Source: an uncultured Enterobacterales bacterium (GTDB lineage: Bacteria; Pseudomonadota; Gammaproteobacteria; Enterobacterales; CALYQQ01). From it: a stretch of DNA of 64,000 nucleotides. The notes under the pieces were generated by a model. It worked only from the letters and a program-made list of their open reading frames with translations, ran no database searches and was not told the origin of the DNA. This document shows positions 1-8,027 of this stretch, piece by piece; position 1 is the stretch's first letter; each line of letters begins with the position of its first letter. The DNA lies in assembly GCA_945288535.1 (NCBI GenBank), contig CALYQQ010000006.1, forward strand, positions 62,001-126,000, written 5' to 3'. A program made the translations under genes and the position numbers.

Positions 1-1
1 G

Positions 2-295
2 GGATTAACAAAACATTATATGCGTCGCCCTGGTGAACTTTCTGGTGGTCAACAACAACGTGTTGCTATTGCAAGAGCATTAGTAAAAAACCCTGCTTTA
101 GTTGTTGCTGATGAACCTACAGGAAATCTGGATACAAAGACAGGATATGAGATCAGTGAACTGCTACTCAATATGAATGCAGTGTTAAAAACAACATTTG
201 TTATATCGACACATTCGATGATGATGCGTGATACCGCGCAACGTGTTATTGATATTGAAGATGGTTCAATAATTGACGATAGGATATTAAGATGA
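2..295 (+). CDS. ABC transporter ATP-binding protein, C-terminal part (LolD/MacB type)
   Basis: The reading frame is open from the left edge, so only the last 97 residues are present and the start lies outside the window. They hold the ABC signature LSGGQQQR, the Walker B segment LVVADEPTGNLD with its D-loop, and the H-loop ISTHS. The PTGNLD form and the short C-terminus are typical of the LolD/MacB/FtsE branch, whose members power FtsX-type permeases that act on periplasmic or lipid substrates rather than moving solutes through a channel. The stop overlaps the next start (ATGA), and an FtsX-type permease follows one gene later, so the two almost certainly form one transporter. The substrate is unknown. 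Family assignment is secure; the LolD-like role is inferred. Confidence 0.9.
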   Translation, partial: GLTKHYMRRPGELSGGQQQRVAIARALVKNPALVVADEPTGNLDTKTGYEISELLLNMNAVLKTTFVISTHSMMMRDTAQRVIDIEDGSIIDDRILR

Positions 296-1002
296 AAATA
301 AAAAAAATGATCTCATTATTATTAATATCATCTTTAAGCTTACATATAGCACTATTGTCCGCCCAAAGCGTAAAAGAATATATGGTTGATAGTGAGGCTG
401 CATTGATACGTCTATCACAGACAATGAATAATAGCGCTCGCAATCGCAGTATTATCACTATTAACACATCAACATCATTAAGTGAGTTAACACTGTCAAC
501 CGATACCTTAAAATTATGGATTGAACAAAATCCTAACGACCTATTTGCCAAGATGTATTACGGCTATGGGCTTTTATTCCTTTCAAGTCATTATCAGAAA
601 AATAAAAACTATATGCGTGCCGCTGAACTCTCGAAGCAAGGATTTTTCTATATTGATGAAGCGGCTGAACAAAAACCTGATGCGTGGAGATTACGTTATT
701 TGCGCGCCAGGATGGATAGTTTTGTACCTACAGATGAAGGACGTTGTGTTATTGCGCTAAACGATTTGAAAACGCTTAATGGAACTCAACATTTACCTAA
801 TGATTTAAAAGGGATTATTGCTTATTTATACATCAATGCATTAATACATTGTCAACAATCGGATCAAGCAAAAAAAATAGAGACGCAGTTAGGTGAGTTG
901 CCTGGGCATGGTAATTTATTTGCTCAACTAAATCATGTTGTTCCTTTTTTAACTGAGGAAGAGATTTCAAATATCCTCCAATTTGCTCTAGAAGGTAAAT
1001 AA
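292..1002 (+). CDS. Secreted helical-repeat (TPR-like) protein of the ABC export operon
   Basis: This 236-residue protein begins with a signal peptide (basic MKIKK, a hydrophobic stretch to about residue 22, then LLSAQS). The mature part is rich in helices: the segment around residues 80-145 (ending a helix with NPNDLFAKMYYGYG, followed by AAELSKQGFFYIDEAA and LRYLRARMD) looks like two degenerate TPR units. No catalytic motif is visible. It sits between the ATPase and the permease, overlapping the first by 4 bases and the second by 1 (TAATG), so it is translationally coupled to both. A periplasmic accessory or docking protein for the transporter is the natural reading. I recognise no named family. 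Confidence 0.75.
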   Translation: MKIKKMISLLLISSLSLHIALLSAQSVKEYMVDSEAALIRLSQTMNNSARNRSIITINTSTSLSELTLSTDTLKLWIEQNPNDLFAKMYYGYGLLFLSSHYQKNKNYMRAAELSKQGFFYIDEAAEQKPDAWRLRYLRARMDSFVPTDEGRCVIALNDLKTLNGTQHLPNDLKGIIAYLYINALIHCQQSDQAKKIETQLGELPGHGNLFAQLNHVVPFLTEEEISNILQFALEGK

Positions 1003-2333
1003 TGTTGACGACTGCACTATTTTATATTTCTAATCTCATTATGGCGTATGCCCTATTATTAATGCTTTATACTTGCATTACTCGGCCAACAGATGTGCGA
1101 TATACACTACTTAGTTTGATAAAGCAACGTCGTCGCTCAACGGTTACATTATTAGCCATCATTATGGGAGGGGTTGCAGTTTTTATTTTTGGCGGCTTCG
1201 TACAATATTCATTTTGGCAATTGAAAGAGCAAACAATCAGAACAAATATTGGGCATATTCAGCTTTATAAAGAAGGTTATCTAAAGAGTGGGTCACCAAC
1301 AACTTCGTTAAATTACACTATCTCAAATTATGATGAAATTAAAACTTTATTAGTAAATGACCCGAATATTGGACCAAATATTAAGGCAATAACTGGTCAA
1401 TTGAATTTTTCTGGCATTATATCGCAATACGATAAAGGCATTTCTACTTTTTTTAGTGGTGTAGGTATTGAACCCGAAAGCTCATTAATACTTGGATCGT
1501 TAGATAGAGTTATTTCTGGTAGTGATTTATCACGTATAATGACACATCAGATCACCATCGGCTCCGGAGTCTCAAATTTATTATCTGCAGGTTATCAGGA
1601 TTGGGTTGATATGTTAGTAGTTAATCCTAATGGCGGACAGGATGCCATGTCAGTAAAAATACGCGGTGTATTTCAGTCTGGTATAAAAGAATATGATGAA
1701 ACCGCAATTAAAATGCCATTAGAAACAGCGCAACATCTATTACAAACAACGGATATTACTAAAATTATTATACTTCTTAATGATACAGAGCAAACAAATA
1801 ATGTTATCGAAAATATTGCTAAATTGATCAAGCAGCATAATTTATCACTGGAATATAAACCTTGGAATGAATTAGCAGTTTATTATCACCAAGTCGTCAA
1901 CCTCTTTGAGGGGATTTTCTTCTTCATTAAATCAATCGTTAGCATCATCGTGATCTTTATGATCAGTAATACATTAATGATGAATGTTATTGAGCGTACT
2001 AAAGAAATTGCCACTTTACGCGCACTTGGCTTAACCAAACGCTATATTCGCCGATTATTTGTACTAGAAGGTGTCATCATTGGCATTGTTGGTTCTTTGC
2101 TTAGTGTCAGTCTAGGCATAGTCATTGCTGAATTAATCAATATTCATGGTATTCCTATGCCACCTTCTCCTGGTTATACCAAAGGCTATCTTGCATTTGT
2201 TCTATGGAATGAAGGATATAATCTTTTCTGGTTCTCATGCGCATTACCTTTAGTCACAGCGGTTATTGCTTCTATTATACCAGCAAGAAAAGCCTCAAAT
2301 TTGGTAATAGCAGAAGCATTTAGATTTGTTTAA
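1002..2333 (+). CDS. FtsX/LolE-type ABC transporter permease
   Basis: The 443-residue protein has the layout of MacB/LolC/FtsX permeases: a transmembrane helix near residues 48-70 after a basic KQRRRS stretch, a large periplasmic domain of about 240 residues, and three C-terminal helices (about 305-330, 352-378 and 408-430). The conserved FtsX segment ERTKEIATLRALGLTKR lies between the first two of these. It has an additional hydrophobic N-terminal helix (about residues 8-25) that four-helix LolC/LolE permeases lack. Permeases of this class use ATP hydrolysis in the cytoplasm to drive movement in the periplasmic domain, extracting lipoproteins or exporting peptides and lipids. It is the membrane partner of the ATPase two genes upstream. 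Confidence 0.9.
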   Translation: MLTTALFYISNLIMAYALLLMLYTCITRPTDVRYTLLSLIKQRRRSTVTLLAIIMGGVAVFIFGGFVQYSFWQLKEQTIRTNIGHIQLYKEGYLKSGSPTTSLNYTISNYDEIKTLLVNDPNIGPNIKAITGQLNFSGIISQYDKGISTFFSGVGIEPESSLILGSLDRVISGSDLSRIMTHQITIGSGVSNLLSAGYQDWVDMLVVNPNGGQDAMSVKIRGVFQSGIKEYDETAIKMPLETAQHLLQTTDITKIIILLNDTEQTNNVIENIAKLIKQHNLSLEYKPWNELAVYYHQVVNLFEGIFFFIKSIVSIIVIFMISNTLMMNVIERTKEIATLRALGLTKRYIRRLFVLEGVIIGIVGSLLSVSLGIVIAELINIHGIPMPPSPGYTKGYLAFVLWNEGYNLFWFSCALPLVTAVIASIIPARKASNLVIAEAFRFV

Positions 2334-2367
2334 CAATAATAAATTTTTACATGGAGTTAAAGAGTAA

Positions 2368-3126
2368 ATGAAAAAAGGTGAAACTGTATTTATTACTGGT
2401 GCTGGACGAGGACTTGGCTTTGCTATTGCTGAAAAATTTGCAAAAGAAGGTTACGATCTTGTTTTAAATTATAGGAAACCTCAAGGAAAAAGCTGTGCTA
2501 ATTTGCTTCGCTTCATGAAAAGTGATTTAGCCAACAGTGTTAAGGTTACTCTTGCTCAAGCGGATATTTCTGAACCACGCGAGATTGAAAAAATGGTCAC
2601 TAACCTAAATAAAGACGGTGTTGATGAGATCAATCATCTCGTCCTCAATGCGGCTTCTGCCCCATTTAAACATTTTGGTGATATGACACGTAATGATTGG
2701 AAATTACTTCTTAATTCGAATTTAATTGGCAATGTCACTTGTGTTAACAACATTGTGCCTTTAATGAAAAAAGGCGGAACGATTTGTGTTATTAGCAGTT
2801 GTGGTAGCCGCCGCGTACTAAATAAGTATCCATTAGGTGTAATGAAAGCAGCTCTTGAACAACTTACAAGTTACCTTGAAATTGAGCTTTATTCAAAGAA
2901 TATTCGTGTTAACTCTGTGTGTGCAGGGTTCCTTAATACTGATGTATTCCCTTTTCTTACTGAGTTATGGCCTGATTTATTCCAACGATACAAAGATCAA
3001 CCTCGTCGCTGGTTAGTCGAGCCAGAAGAAATTGCTAATATTGTTTCCTTTTTAGCTTCAGAACAATCGAGCGCTATCAGAGGAACAACTATTGTAGCTG
3101 ATTTGGGAAATATGCTAGAACCTTAA
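2368..3126 (+). CDS. Short-chain dehydrogenase/reductase, FabL-like, with altered active-site spacing
   Basis: A 252-residue Rossmann-fold reductase. The nucleotide-binding motif TGAGRGLG is at residues 10-17 and the NAAS motif near residue 96. The active-site region ISSCGSRRVLNKYPLGVMK resembles the enoyl-ACP reductase FabL of Bacillus in the serine pair, the tyrosine position and the following KAALE segment. FabL has Tyr and Lys separated by six residues and ordinary SDRs by three; here Tyr154 and Lys160 are separated by five. The C-terminus (SAIRGTTIVADLG) is typical of the family. It lies 34 bases after the permease and is co-directional with a FabD-like acyltransferase, suggesting reduction of an acyl-thioester intermediate. 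Substrate and direction are inferred; the spacing change could also make it non-catalytic. Confidence 0.85.
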   Translation: MKKGETVFITGAGRGLGFAIAEKFAKEGYDLVLNYRKPQGKSCANLLRFMKSDLANSVKVTLAQADISEPREIEKMVTNLNKDGVDEINHLVLNAASAPFKHFGDMTRNDWKLLLNSNLIGNVTCVNNIVPLMKKGGTICVISSCGSRRVLNKYPLGVMKAALEQLTSYLEIELYSKNIRVNSVCAGFLNTDVFPFLTELWPDLFQRYKDQPRRWLVEPEEIANIVSFLASEQSSAIRGTTIVADLGNMLEP

Positions 3127-3229
3127 TACAAAAACTGAGACGTATTAAATAGGGTATTTTGTACCTGGCAGATTTTACTGAAGTGATGCAAATAATTTGT
3201 CTTATATTATTTTGTAACAAGGAAAGTTT

Positions 3230-4069
3230 ATGAAAAAAAATCTGGTTAATATCTCTTTTATAGTAGCCATATCATCACTTTGTCATCCAGGCTATTGTGA
3301 TGACGATTTAAAAAATCAATTGGCAACAGAAATTGTAAAAGTCAGAAAAGCAAAACAAAATGAAGATCAACAAGCAATTGATATTATTGTAAGAGCCGAT
3401 AGAATACGCGCGCCAGAAAAACCATTTGGCTATCAATTGTTACTAGAGGAATACCGTGCTAATAAACTAGCTAATAAACAAACGCTTGATGTATCAATGC
3501 GTTTTTTTAAGCCGCAGGGAGATAATAGCGATTTTGATGCTAGAGCATTAATCCGCTTTTTAGCCCCTGTCAGAGATAAAGGTAAACGGATCTTATCTGA
3601 CTTTGATAAAATGTGGTATTTCTCACCTGAGTTACGTAACCCTATTCCAATTTCCAGACAACAACGTCTTATTGGTCAAGTATCAAATGGTGATGTCGTT
3701 GCTACTGATTTTGATTTATCTTATATTGCTCAGCTACTTGGCGAAGAAGCCTGTGATGGAAAAATATGCTATAAGCTTCATCTAGAACGTCGTAATCCTC
3801 AAGTAACTTACCCAAGTATTACCTATTGGGTAGAAAAAGAAACGTACTATCCTCGTCAAGCCGATTTTATGTCTAGTAGTGGTGTTTTAATAAAACGTTC
3901 CTACTACAAAGACTACCGTAAAGCACTTGATCAAATTAGACCTCATCAAATTATTATTGAAGATTCTTTACAAAAAGAAAACTATACCGTAATGAATTAT
4001 TCAAATTTACGCTATGAGTCTTTACCTGAGAATTATTTTCAAAAAGAATATTTGATGAGAATGAAATAA
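3230..4069 (+). CDS. LolA-like outer-membrane lipoprotein-sorting family protein
   Basis: The 279-residue protein has a signal peptide (MKKNLVNISFIVAISSL, cleavage near residue 23) and then a beta-rich domain that fits the LolA-like outer membrane lipoprotein-sorting family: DARALIRFLAPVRDKGKRIL, a DKMWYFSPEL strand, LSYIAQLLGEEACDGKICYKLHLERR, and TYWVEKETYYPRQADFMSSSG. Members have a half-open hydrophobic barrel that can carry a lipid-like ligand across the periplasm, often next to MMPL or ABC exporters and a beta-barrel. Gene context matches: an ABC transporter lies upstream, and a beta-barrel follows after a single base. Two cysteines (in EEACDGKICYK) could form a disulfide. Family assignment is good; the cargo is unknown. 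Confidence 0.8.
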   Translation: MKKNLVNISFIVAISSLCHPGYCDDDLKNQLATEIVKVRKAKQNEDQQAIDIIVRADRIRAPEKPFGYQLLLEEYRANKLANKQTLDVSMRFFKPQGDNSDFDARALIRFLAPVRDKGKRILSDFDKMWYFSPELRNPIPISRQQRLIGQVSNGDVVATDFDLSYIAQLLGEEACDGKICYKLHLERRNPQVTYPSITYWVEKETYYPRQADFMSSSGVLIKRSYYKDYRKALDQIRPHQIIIEDSLQKENYTVMNYSNLRYESLPENYFQKEYLMRMK

Positions 4070-4070
4070 C

Positions 4071-5534
4071 ATGGTTTATTTTATTGTTTCAGCATATATA
4101 GCAAACTGCAAATACCCCCTTGTTAATCGTTGTATATTAGCATGGGCGATCACATTATGCGTTACTTTGCTGTTACAATCTAATGTTTACGCCATCGATT
4201 GCTCCAATCGTGGAGCAATCGGTCGCCAGGAAACCGGACAGCATATCGCTAATAATATTACCAGAAATATCGGAGAAAAGGCGTATACGAATAATCAATA
4301 TGCTAGTTTGTATTTTTCCATTGATATTCGTTGCAGTGTCGTAGACGAACTTAGTTTCCGATTAAAAAATGGAATGGAATATTCTCAGCGTTATAATCAT
4401 CAAGGTATGTTTGAAGGAAAAGATGTTAATAGAAGCTTTGTCTACAGTGAAGCATTTTTATCTTGGCAACCTTTTGAGCATTTATTTTTTGATATAGGCA
4501 AAATTGATAAAAAAAATAGTTATCTCTTTGCCCTTAGTCCCATGGATAAACTACGTAATATTACGGTAAATCCTAGAGGCACACGAATAAATGCATCTGG
4601 TTCAAAATGGCAAGATTTCTATAGTGAAGGGGCTATAGGTGTTAATGCAACTTTTTATACGAACATAGGCACTTTTGATTTTACTGCATTACCACGTATT
4701 TCTGATAATAGAATTTTTTTAAAATCAGCTAATGAATGGCATATGCAAGATAGAACAAATAATGACGATCGTTATGCTATTTCATTTGTATCTACTGGCT
4801 TAAAAGATGTAACTCCTTCAATAGCAATGTATTTAGGTGATCAACGGGGTATTACTTTTGGTATTAGTTCTCACCTAAACGATCGTTTATTATTAAGCGT
4901 TGAAGCGGCCTATATGCGACAGAAACTGCGTGAGCTAGATTTTTCATCAGTCGCTGAAATCCATGATTTAAAATTTCCTCGTAGTTTATTTTCATATCAA
5001 GAAAGAGACTCATATGAATTTGGTGCAGGTTTACGCTATATGAGGACGGCTAAACAAGAATTTGGGATTGAATATTATACCCAAAGTCGGGGTTACTCTC
5101 GCAGTGATTGGGATCGCTATTTTGGCCTTACATCATTTTTTAATGGAGGCTATATCCCTGCCTTTAAAAAACGCTATCCTCTTATTCCCGCTAAAAATTG
5201 GCGTCAGCTAGCGGAGGGCTATAAATTATATTCTAGTTTGTTTGCATTAGAAGTAGATAATCAATCTCGTTTAGGACGACCTTTGGGTAAGCATTACGTC
5301 ACACTCTATATGAGTGATAGTAATGATGAACTTCGTTCAGTTAATATTAGTGTTTCATCACTAATTAACTTAATAGATTTCAGTAGTGTAGTTAATCTTC
5401 ATGTAAATAGCTATTTAACAGAAAACCTACAAGGCTATTTTGGTAGCTATTATAGCTTTGGTTCAGAGCATTCTGAATTTGGACAATTTGGTGAAAAAGG
5501 GAGTTTTTATGTTGGACTGCAATACATCTGGTAA
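4071..5534 (+). CDS. Predicted outer-membrane beta-barrel protein of the export operon
   Basis: The 487-residue protein has a long signal sequence with a hydrophobic core near residues 22-40 and cleavage after VYA (about residue 42). The mature protein alternates polar and hydrophobic residues in many aromatic-ended strands (LSFRLKNGMEYSQRY, FEFGAGLRYMR-like strands, EFGIEYYTQSRGY) and ends in GLQYIW, a C-terminal aromatic signature of barrels inserted by BamA. It has no plug or TonB box that I can see. It starts one base after the LolA-like gene, and its last 26 bases overlap the acyltransferase. It is probably the outer-membrane endpoint of the export route. The exact family is not recognised; DUF1302- or alginate-export-like barrels are alternatives. 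Confidence 0.75.
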   Translation: MVYFIVSAYIANCKYPLVNRCILAWAITLCVTLLLQSNVYAIDCSNRGAIGRQETGQHIANNITRNIGEKAYTNNQYASLYFSIDIRCSVVDELSFRLKNGMEYSQRYNHQGMFEGKDVNRSFVYSEAFLSWQPFEHLFFDIGKIDKKNSYLFALSPMDKLRNITVNPRGTRINASGSKWQDFYSEGAIGVNATFYTNIGTFDFTALPRISDNRIFLKSANEWHMQDRTNNDDRYAISFVSTGLKDVTPSIAMYLGDQRGITFGISSHLNDRLLLSVEAAYMRQKLRELDFSSVAEIHDLKFPRSLFSYQERDSYEFGAGLRYMRTAKQEFGIEYYTQSRGYSRSDWDRYFGLTSFFNGGYIPAFKKRYPLIPAKNWRQLAEGYKLYSSLFALEVDNQSRLGRPLGKHYVTLYMSDSNDELRSVNISVSSLINLIDFSSVVNLHVNSYLTENLQGYFGSYYSFGSEHSEFGQFGEKGSFYVGLQYIW

Positions 5535-6486
5535 TACTATATTATCGCAAAATCGTAATGTCTTTTTGTTTCCTGGTCAGGGAACCCAATTTGTAGGAAT
5601 GGGGAAAGAAGTTTGTGATAACAACCCAAAAACGAAGCAAATATGGGATTGTGCATGTGATATTTCTGGTACTGATATCAGAAAATTATGTATGGCTGGG
5701 CCAATGATCCGCCTAACAAAAACAATTCATCAGCAAATTGCTGTCACGACCGTTAATATCGCTATGTATGAAAATATGTGTGAATATAATGATATTTCTG
5801 AAAATGCCGCATTTGCTGGGCATAGTGCGGGAGAATATTCTGCATTATATGCCGCAGGTGTCTTTAATTTAGAAAATCTTTTTAAAGCTATTTTCGCGCG
5901 AGCCTCAATTATGCAACAAATTGCTGAATCTACTGAGGGCATGATGTTTGTTGTAAAAGATATTTCTTATCAACAACTTTATGAGTTTATTCAAGATGCA
6001 GATGTAGATAACAATGTGAAAATCGCCAATGATAATTCACCACGCCAACAAGTTATTTCTGGTGATAGCGAAATTATCAAACATTTTTCTATTTATCTTC
6101 AGCAAGCCGGATTTCCTCAAATTAAATTACCGGTTAACGGTGCATGGCATAGTCATTTAATGTCTCCGGCTGAAAGCGCCTTAAGTGATGCGTTTAAAAA
6201 TATTCAATTCAATGCTCCAAATAGAGCTATTTATATGAATATGACGGCCCAACCTGTTAATGACCTGAATGAAATAAAAAGTAATCTTATTTATCATATA
6301 ACCAATACCGTTCGTTGGCGTGAAACAATGGAAAATCTTCATCAACATGGTTATCAAAACTTCATTGAAATTAGTTGTAAAAAAGTATTATCCCACTTAT
6401 TGGCAAATCATGAACCGCTTAATCAACAAATCACGATTTTCCATCTTTTTGATTATATGTCAAAAATGAATAAACAGGTTGCTTAA
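5509..6486 (+). CDS. FabD-like malonyl-CoA (acyl) transferase
   Basis: A 325-residue acyltransferase of the FabD family. GQGTQ is near residues 23-27, the nucleophile elbow GHSAG gives Ser106, an arginine follows in FARASIMQ, and NGAWHSHLM supplies the catalytic His near residue 214. I chose the ATG at 5509 because AAGGGAG lies five bases upstream, although the frame stays open back to 5440; this start overlaps the beta-barrel gene by 26 bases. FabD itself is normally in the fab operon. A stand-alone copy beside a FabL-like reductase and an exporter is the pattern seen with trans-acting acyltransferases of polyketide or fatty-acid-like pathways. Loading of malonyl units onto a carrier protein is expected; the carrier or synthase is not in the window and may lie to the left. 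Confidence 0.9.
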   Translation: MLDCNTSGNTILSQNRNVFLFPGQGTQFVGMGKEVCDNNPKTKQIWDCACDISGTDIRKLCMAGPMIRLTKTIHQQIAVTTVNIAMYENMCEYNDISENAAFAGHSAGEYSALYAAGVFNLENLFKAIFARASIMQQIAESTEGMMFVVKDISYQQLYEFIQDADVDNNVKIANDNSPRQQVISGDSEIIKHFSIYLQQAGFPQIKLPVNGAWHSHLMSPAESALSDAFKNIQFNAPNRAIYMNMTAQPVNDLNEIKSNLIYHITNTVRWRETMENLHQHGYQNFIEISCKKVLSHLLANHEPLNQQITIFHLFDYMSKMNKQVA

Positions 6487-6514
6487 ATATTAGATTAGAA
6501 TAAGGATAATTAAT

Positions 6515-7612
6515 ATGCTACCCACTCTAAAAGAATATTATGTACGATATGCATATCTGATTGTTATGGTAATTTTTGTGATTTGCTCATTACTGATGTT
6601 TTCTTTTATGCGTAATACAACGACTATTAGTCTGATAGATGCGGTAGCTGCTTTATGTTCAATTGCTTTTGCTATCACTTATAATCTGGTTCGTGAACAG
6701 CGAAATTATTGGTTATATGTTATTCGGTCAGCAAAAGCAATTATAGATCCTAACGATTTAAAAAAAGTAGATTACACTGATAAATCTGCATATGCCAAAG
6801 AATTCAGCATAACTCGTCAGCCTTTAATATCAGCAATAATGTCGACAATTGCCGCTGCTATACTTACTTATGTAAGCTATTTAGCTATACCAAATTATTT
6901 TACTTATTGTGTTTTTTTTATAGGGATAGTGGTTTATCCAATTGCAGCATGTGGCATTTATTATTACATACTAAAATATAGCATTGCTCAAACACTGTTG
7001 TTCTTAACAAACAAAAAAAATGATTATCATCAAAAAAATAATTTAACTACATTAATTTGCTGGGATTTGTTCAATTATACTCTTGTCAATTTAGCCTTAG
7101 TATTACCCATTGCAAACAGAGCCGATTTCAGCTTAAAAGAGGGTTACTATTCAATCAACTTTATTGGCGCAATGTTAATATTAATGATTATTGTGGGATT
7201 TTTTACTATTATCACAGCCAAAGCACAACGTAAATATAGCTTTATTGGTGAACTACTTTCTGGCGAAATTGATGCAGTATCAATGCAATCCACACCTATT
7301 ATTCAAAAATATGGTTCAACAATAAGAACAAATTATCTGTGGTATTTTTTCATCTGTATTATCTGGACAATTTTTTCTTGTGTATTCTTTGGTACATTCA
7401 TACCAGTAAAATCATTTACAGCGATCTACCTTTTCTGTTTATTACCTATACTCATTATTTTTTGCTTAGAAAGGCATCTTAGCTTATATAATCAATTTCA
7501 TTATGCAACAATTATCCAGCATCACCTACAGCAAGATGAAAATTTGGTTGAACTGATAAAAAATATAGATAAACAAGCGCATGCTAGACAAGTTGAGATA
7601 AAAAAAATTTAG
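6515..7612 (+). CDS. Polytopic inner-membrane protein of unknown function
   Basis: A 365-residue protein with about eight predicted membrane helices (near residues 12-30, 38-58, 103-123, 127-152, 178-200, 214-236, 270-292 and 297-318), a basic loop after the second helix and a charged C-terminal tail ending HARQVEIKKI. There is no motif I can tie to a family. It starts 28 bases after the acyltransferase with AAGGATAA just upstream, so it looks like the last gene of the operon. Its role is open: a flippase, an assembly factor or an unrelated membrane protein are all possible. Confidence 0.7.
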   Translation: MLPTLKEYYVRYAYLIVMVIFVICSLLMFSFMRNTTTISLIDAVAALCSIAFAITYNLVREQRNYWLYVIRSAKAIIDPNDLKKVDYTDKSAYAKEFSITRQPLISAIMSTIAAAILTYVSYLAIPNYFTYCVFFIGIVVYPIAACGIYYYILKYSIAQTLLFLTNKKNDYHQKNNLTTLICWDLFNYTLVNLALVLPIANRADFSLKEGYYSINFIGAMLILMIIVGFFTIITAKAQRKYSFIGELLSGEIDAVSMQSTPIIQKYGSTIRTNYLWYFFICIIWTIFSCVFFGTFIPVKSFTAIYLFCLLPILIIFCLERHLSLYNQFHYATIIQHHLQQDENLVELIKNIDKQAHARQVEIKKI

Positions 7613-8027
7613 GAAAAAGAATTATTTGCCGTATTATAGTTGAATTCATTTTATTACTTATCTAAGGCTATCGACTTACAATTATACTAATAGATCTTTT
7701 ATTTAAGGAGCTATTAGTTGTTATAATTACTTTATTCTTTTCATTTTACTTATCTTTCTCTTTTAGTTAACTCTATGTTTATTTTGGAAGCTTTTTTATC
7801 GTCACATTATGCTCATCTATCTAAAATGACACTTGATAAATAAGATTATTTTATTAGGAATTTATTTTAGTAAAAAAGCGGTAGAAAAAATCGAGACAAG
7901 ATAGAATTGCCAATTTAATTTAACGAAATAGTGAGTTATTGTCATAATCATAAAAATGCTGAATGGTCGTTAAACACATTCAGCACGTCAATATTTATGT
8001 TATTTATTAAACAGTCGCTTATCGCTG
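7613..8027. other. Gene-free stretch between the accessory operon and hflC
   Basis: This is AT-rich and has no credible reading frame. It separates two convergent transcripts. A weak inverted repeat, ACTAATAG at 7686-7693 paired with CTATTAGT at 7711-7718, could end the plus-strand operon but has no clear T-run. The clear hairpin at 7957-7985 belongs to the minus-strand hfl operon. Confidence 0.5.
7951..7986 (-). terminator. Intrinsic terminator of the hfl operon
   Basis: TGCTGAATG at 7957-7965 pairs perfectly with CATTCAGCA at 7977-7985 around an 11-base loop. Read on the minus strand, the stem is followed by TTTTTAT, and it lies about 45 bases past the hflC stop, which is the normal geometry of a Rho-independent terminator. 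Confidence 0.8.

Noticed and set aside
7686..7718. 8-bp inverted repeat as terminator of the accessory operon
   Set aside because: All but two pairs are A-T, the loop is 17 bases and no T-run follows; mentioned only within the gap entry.
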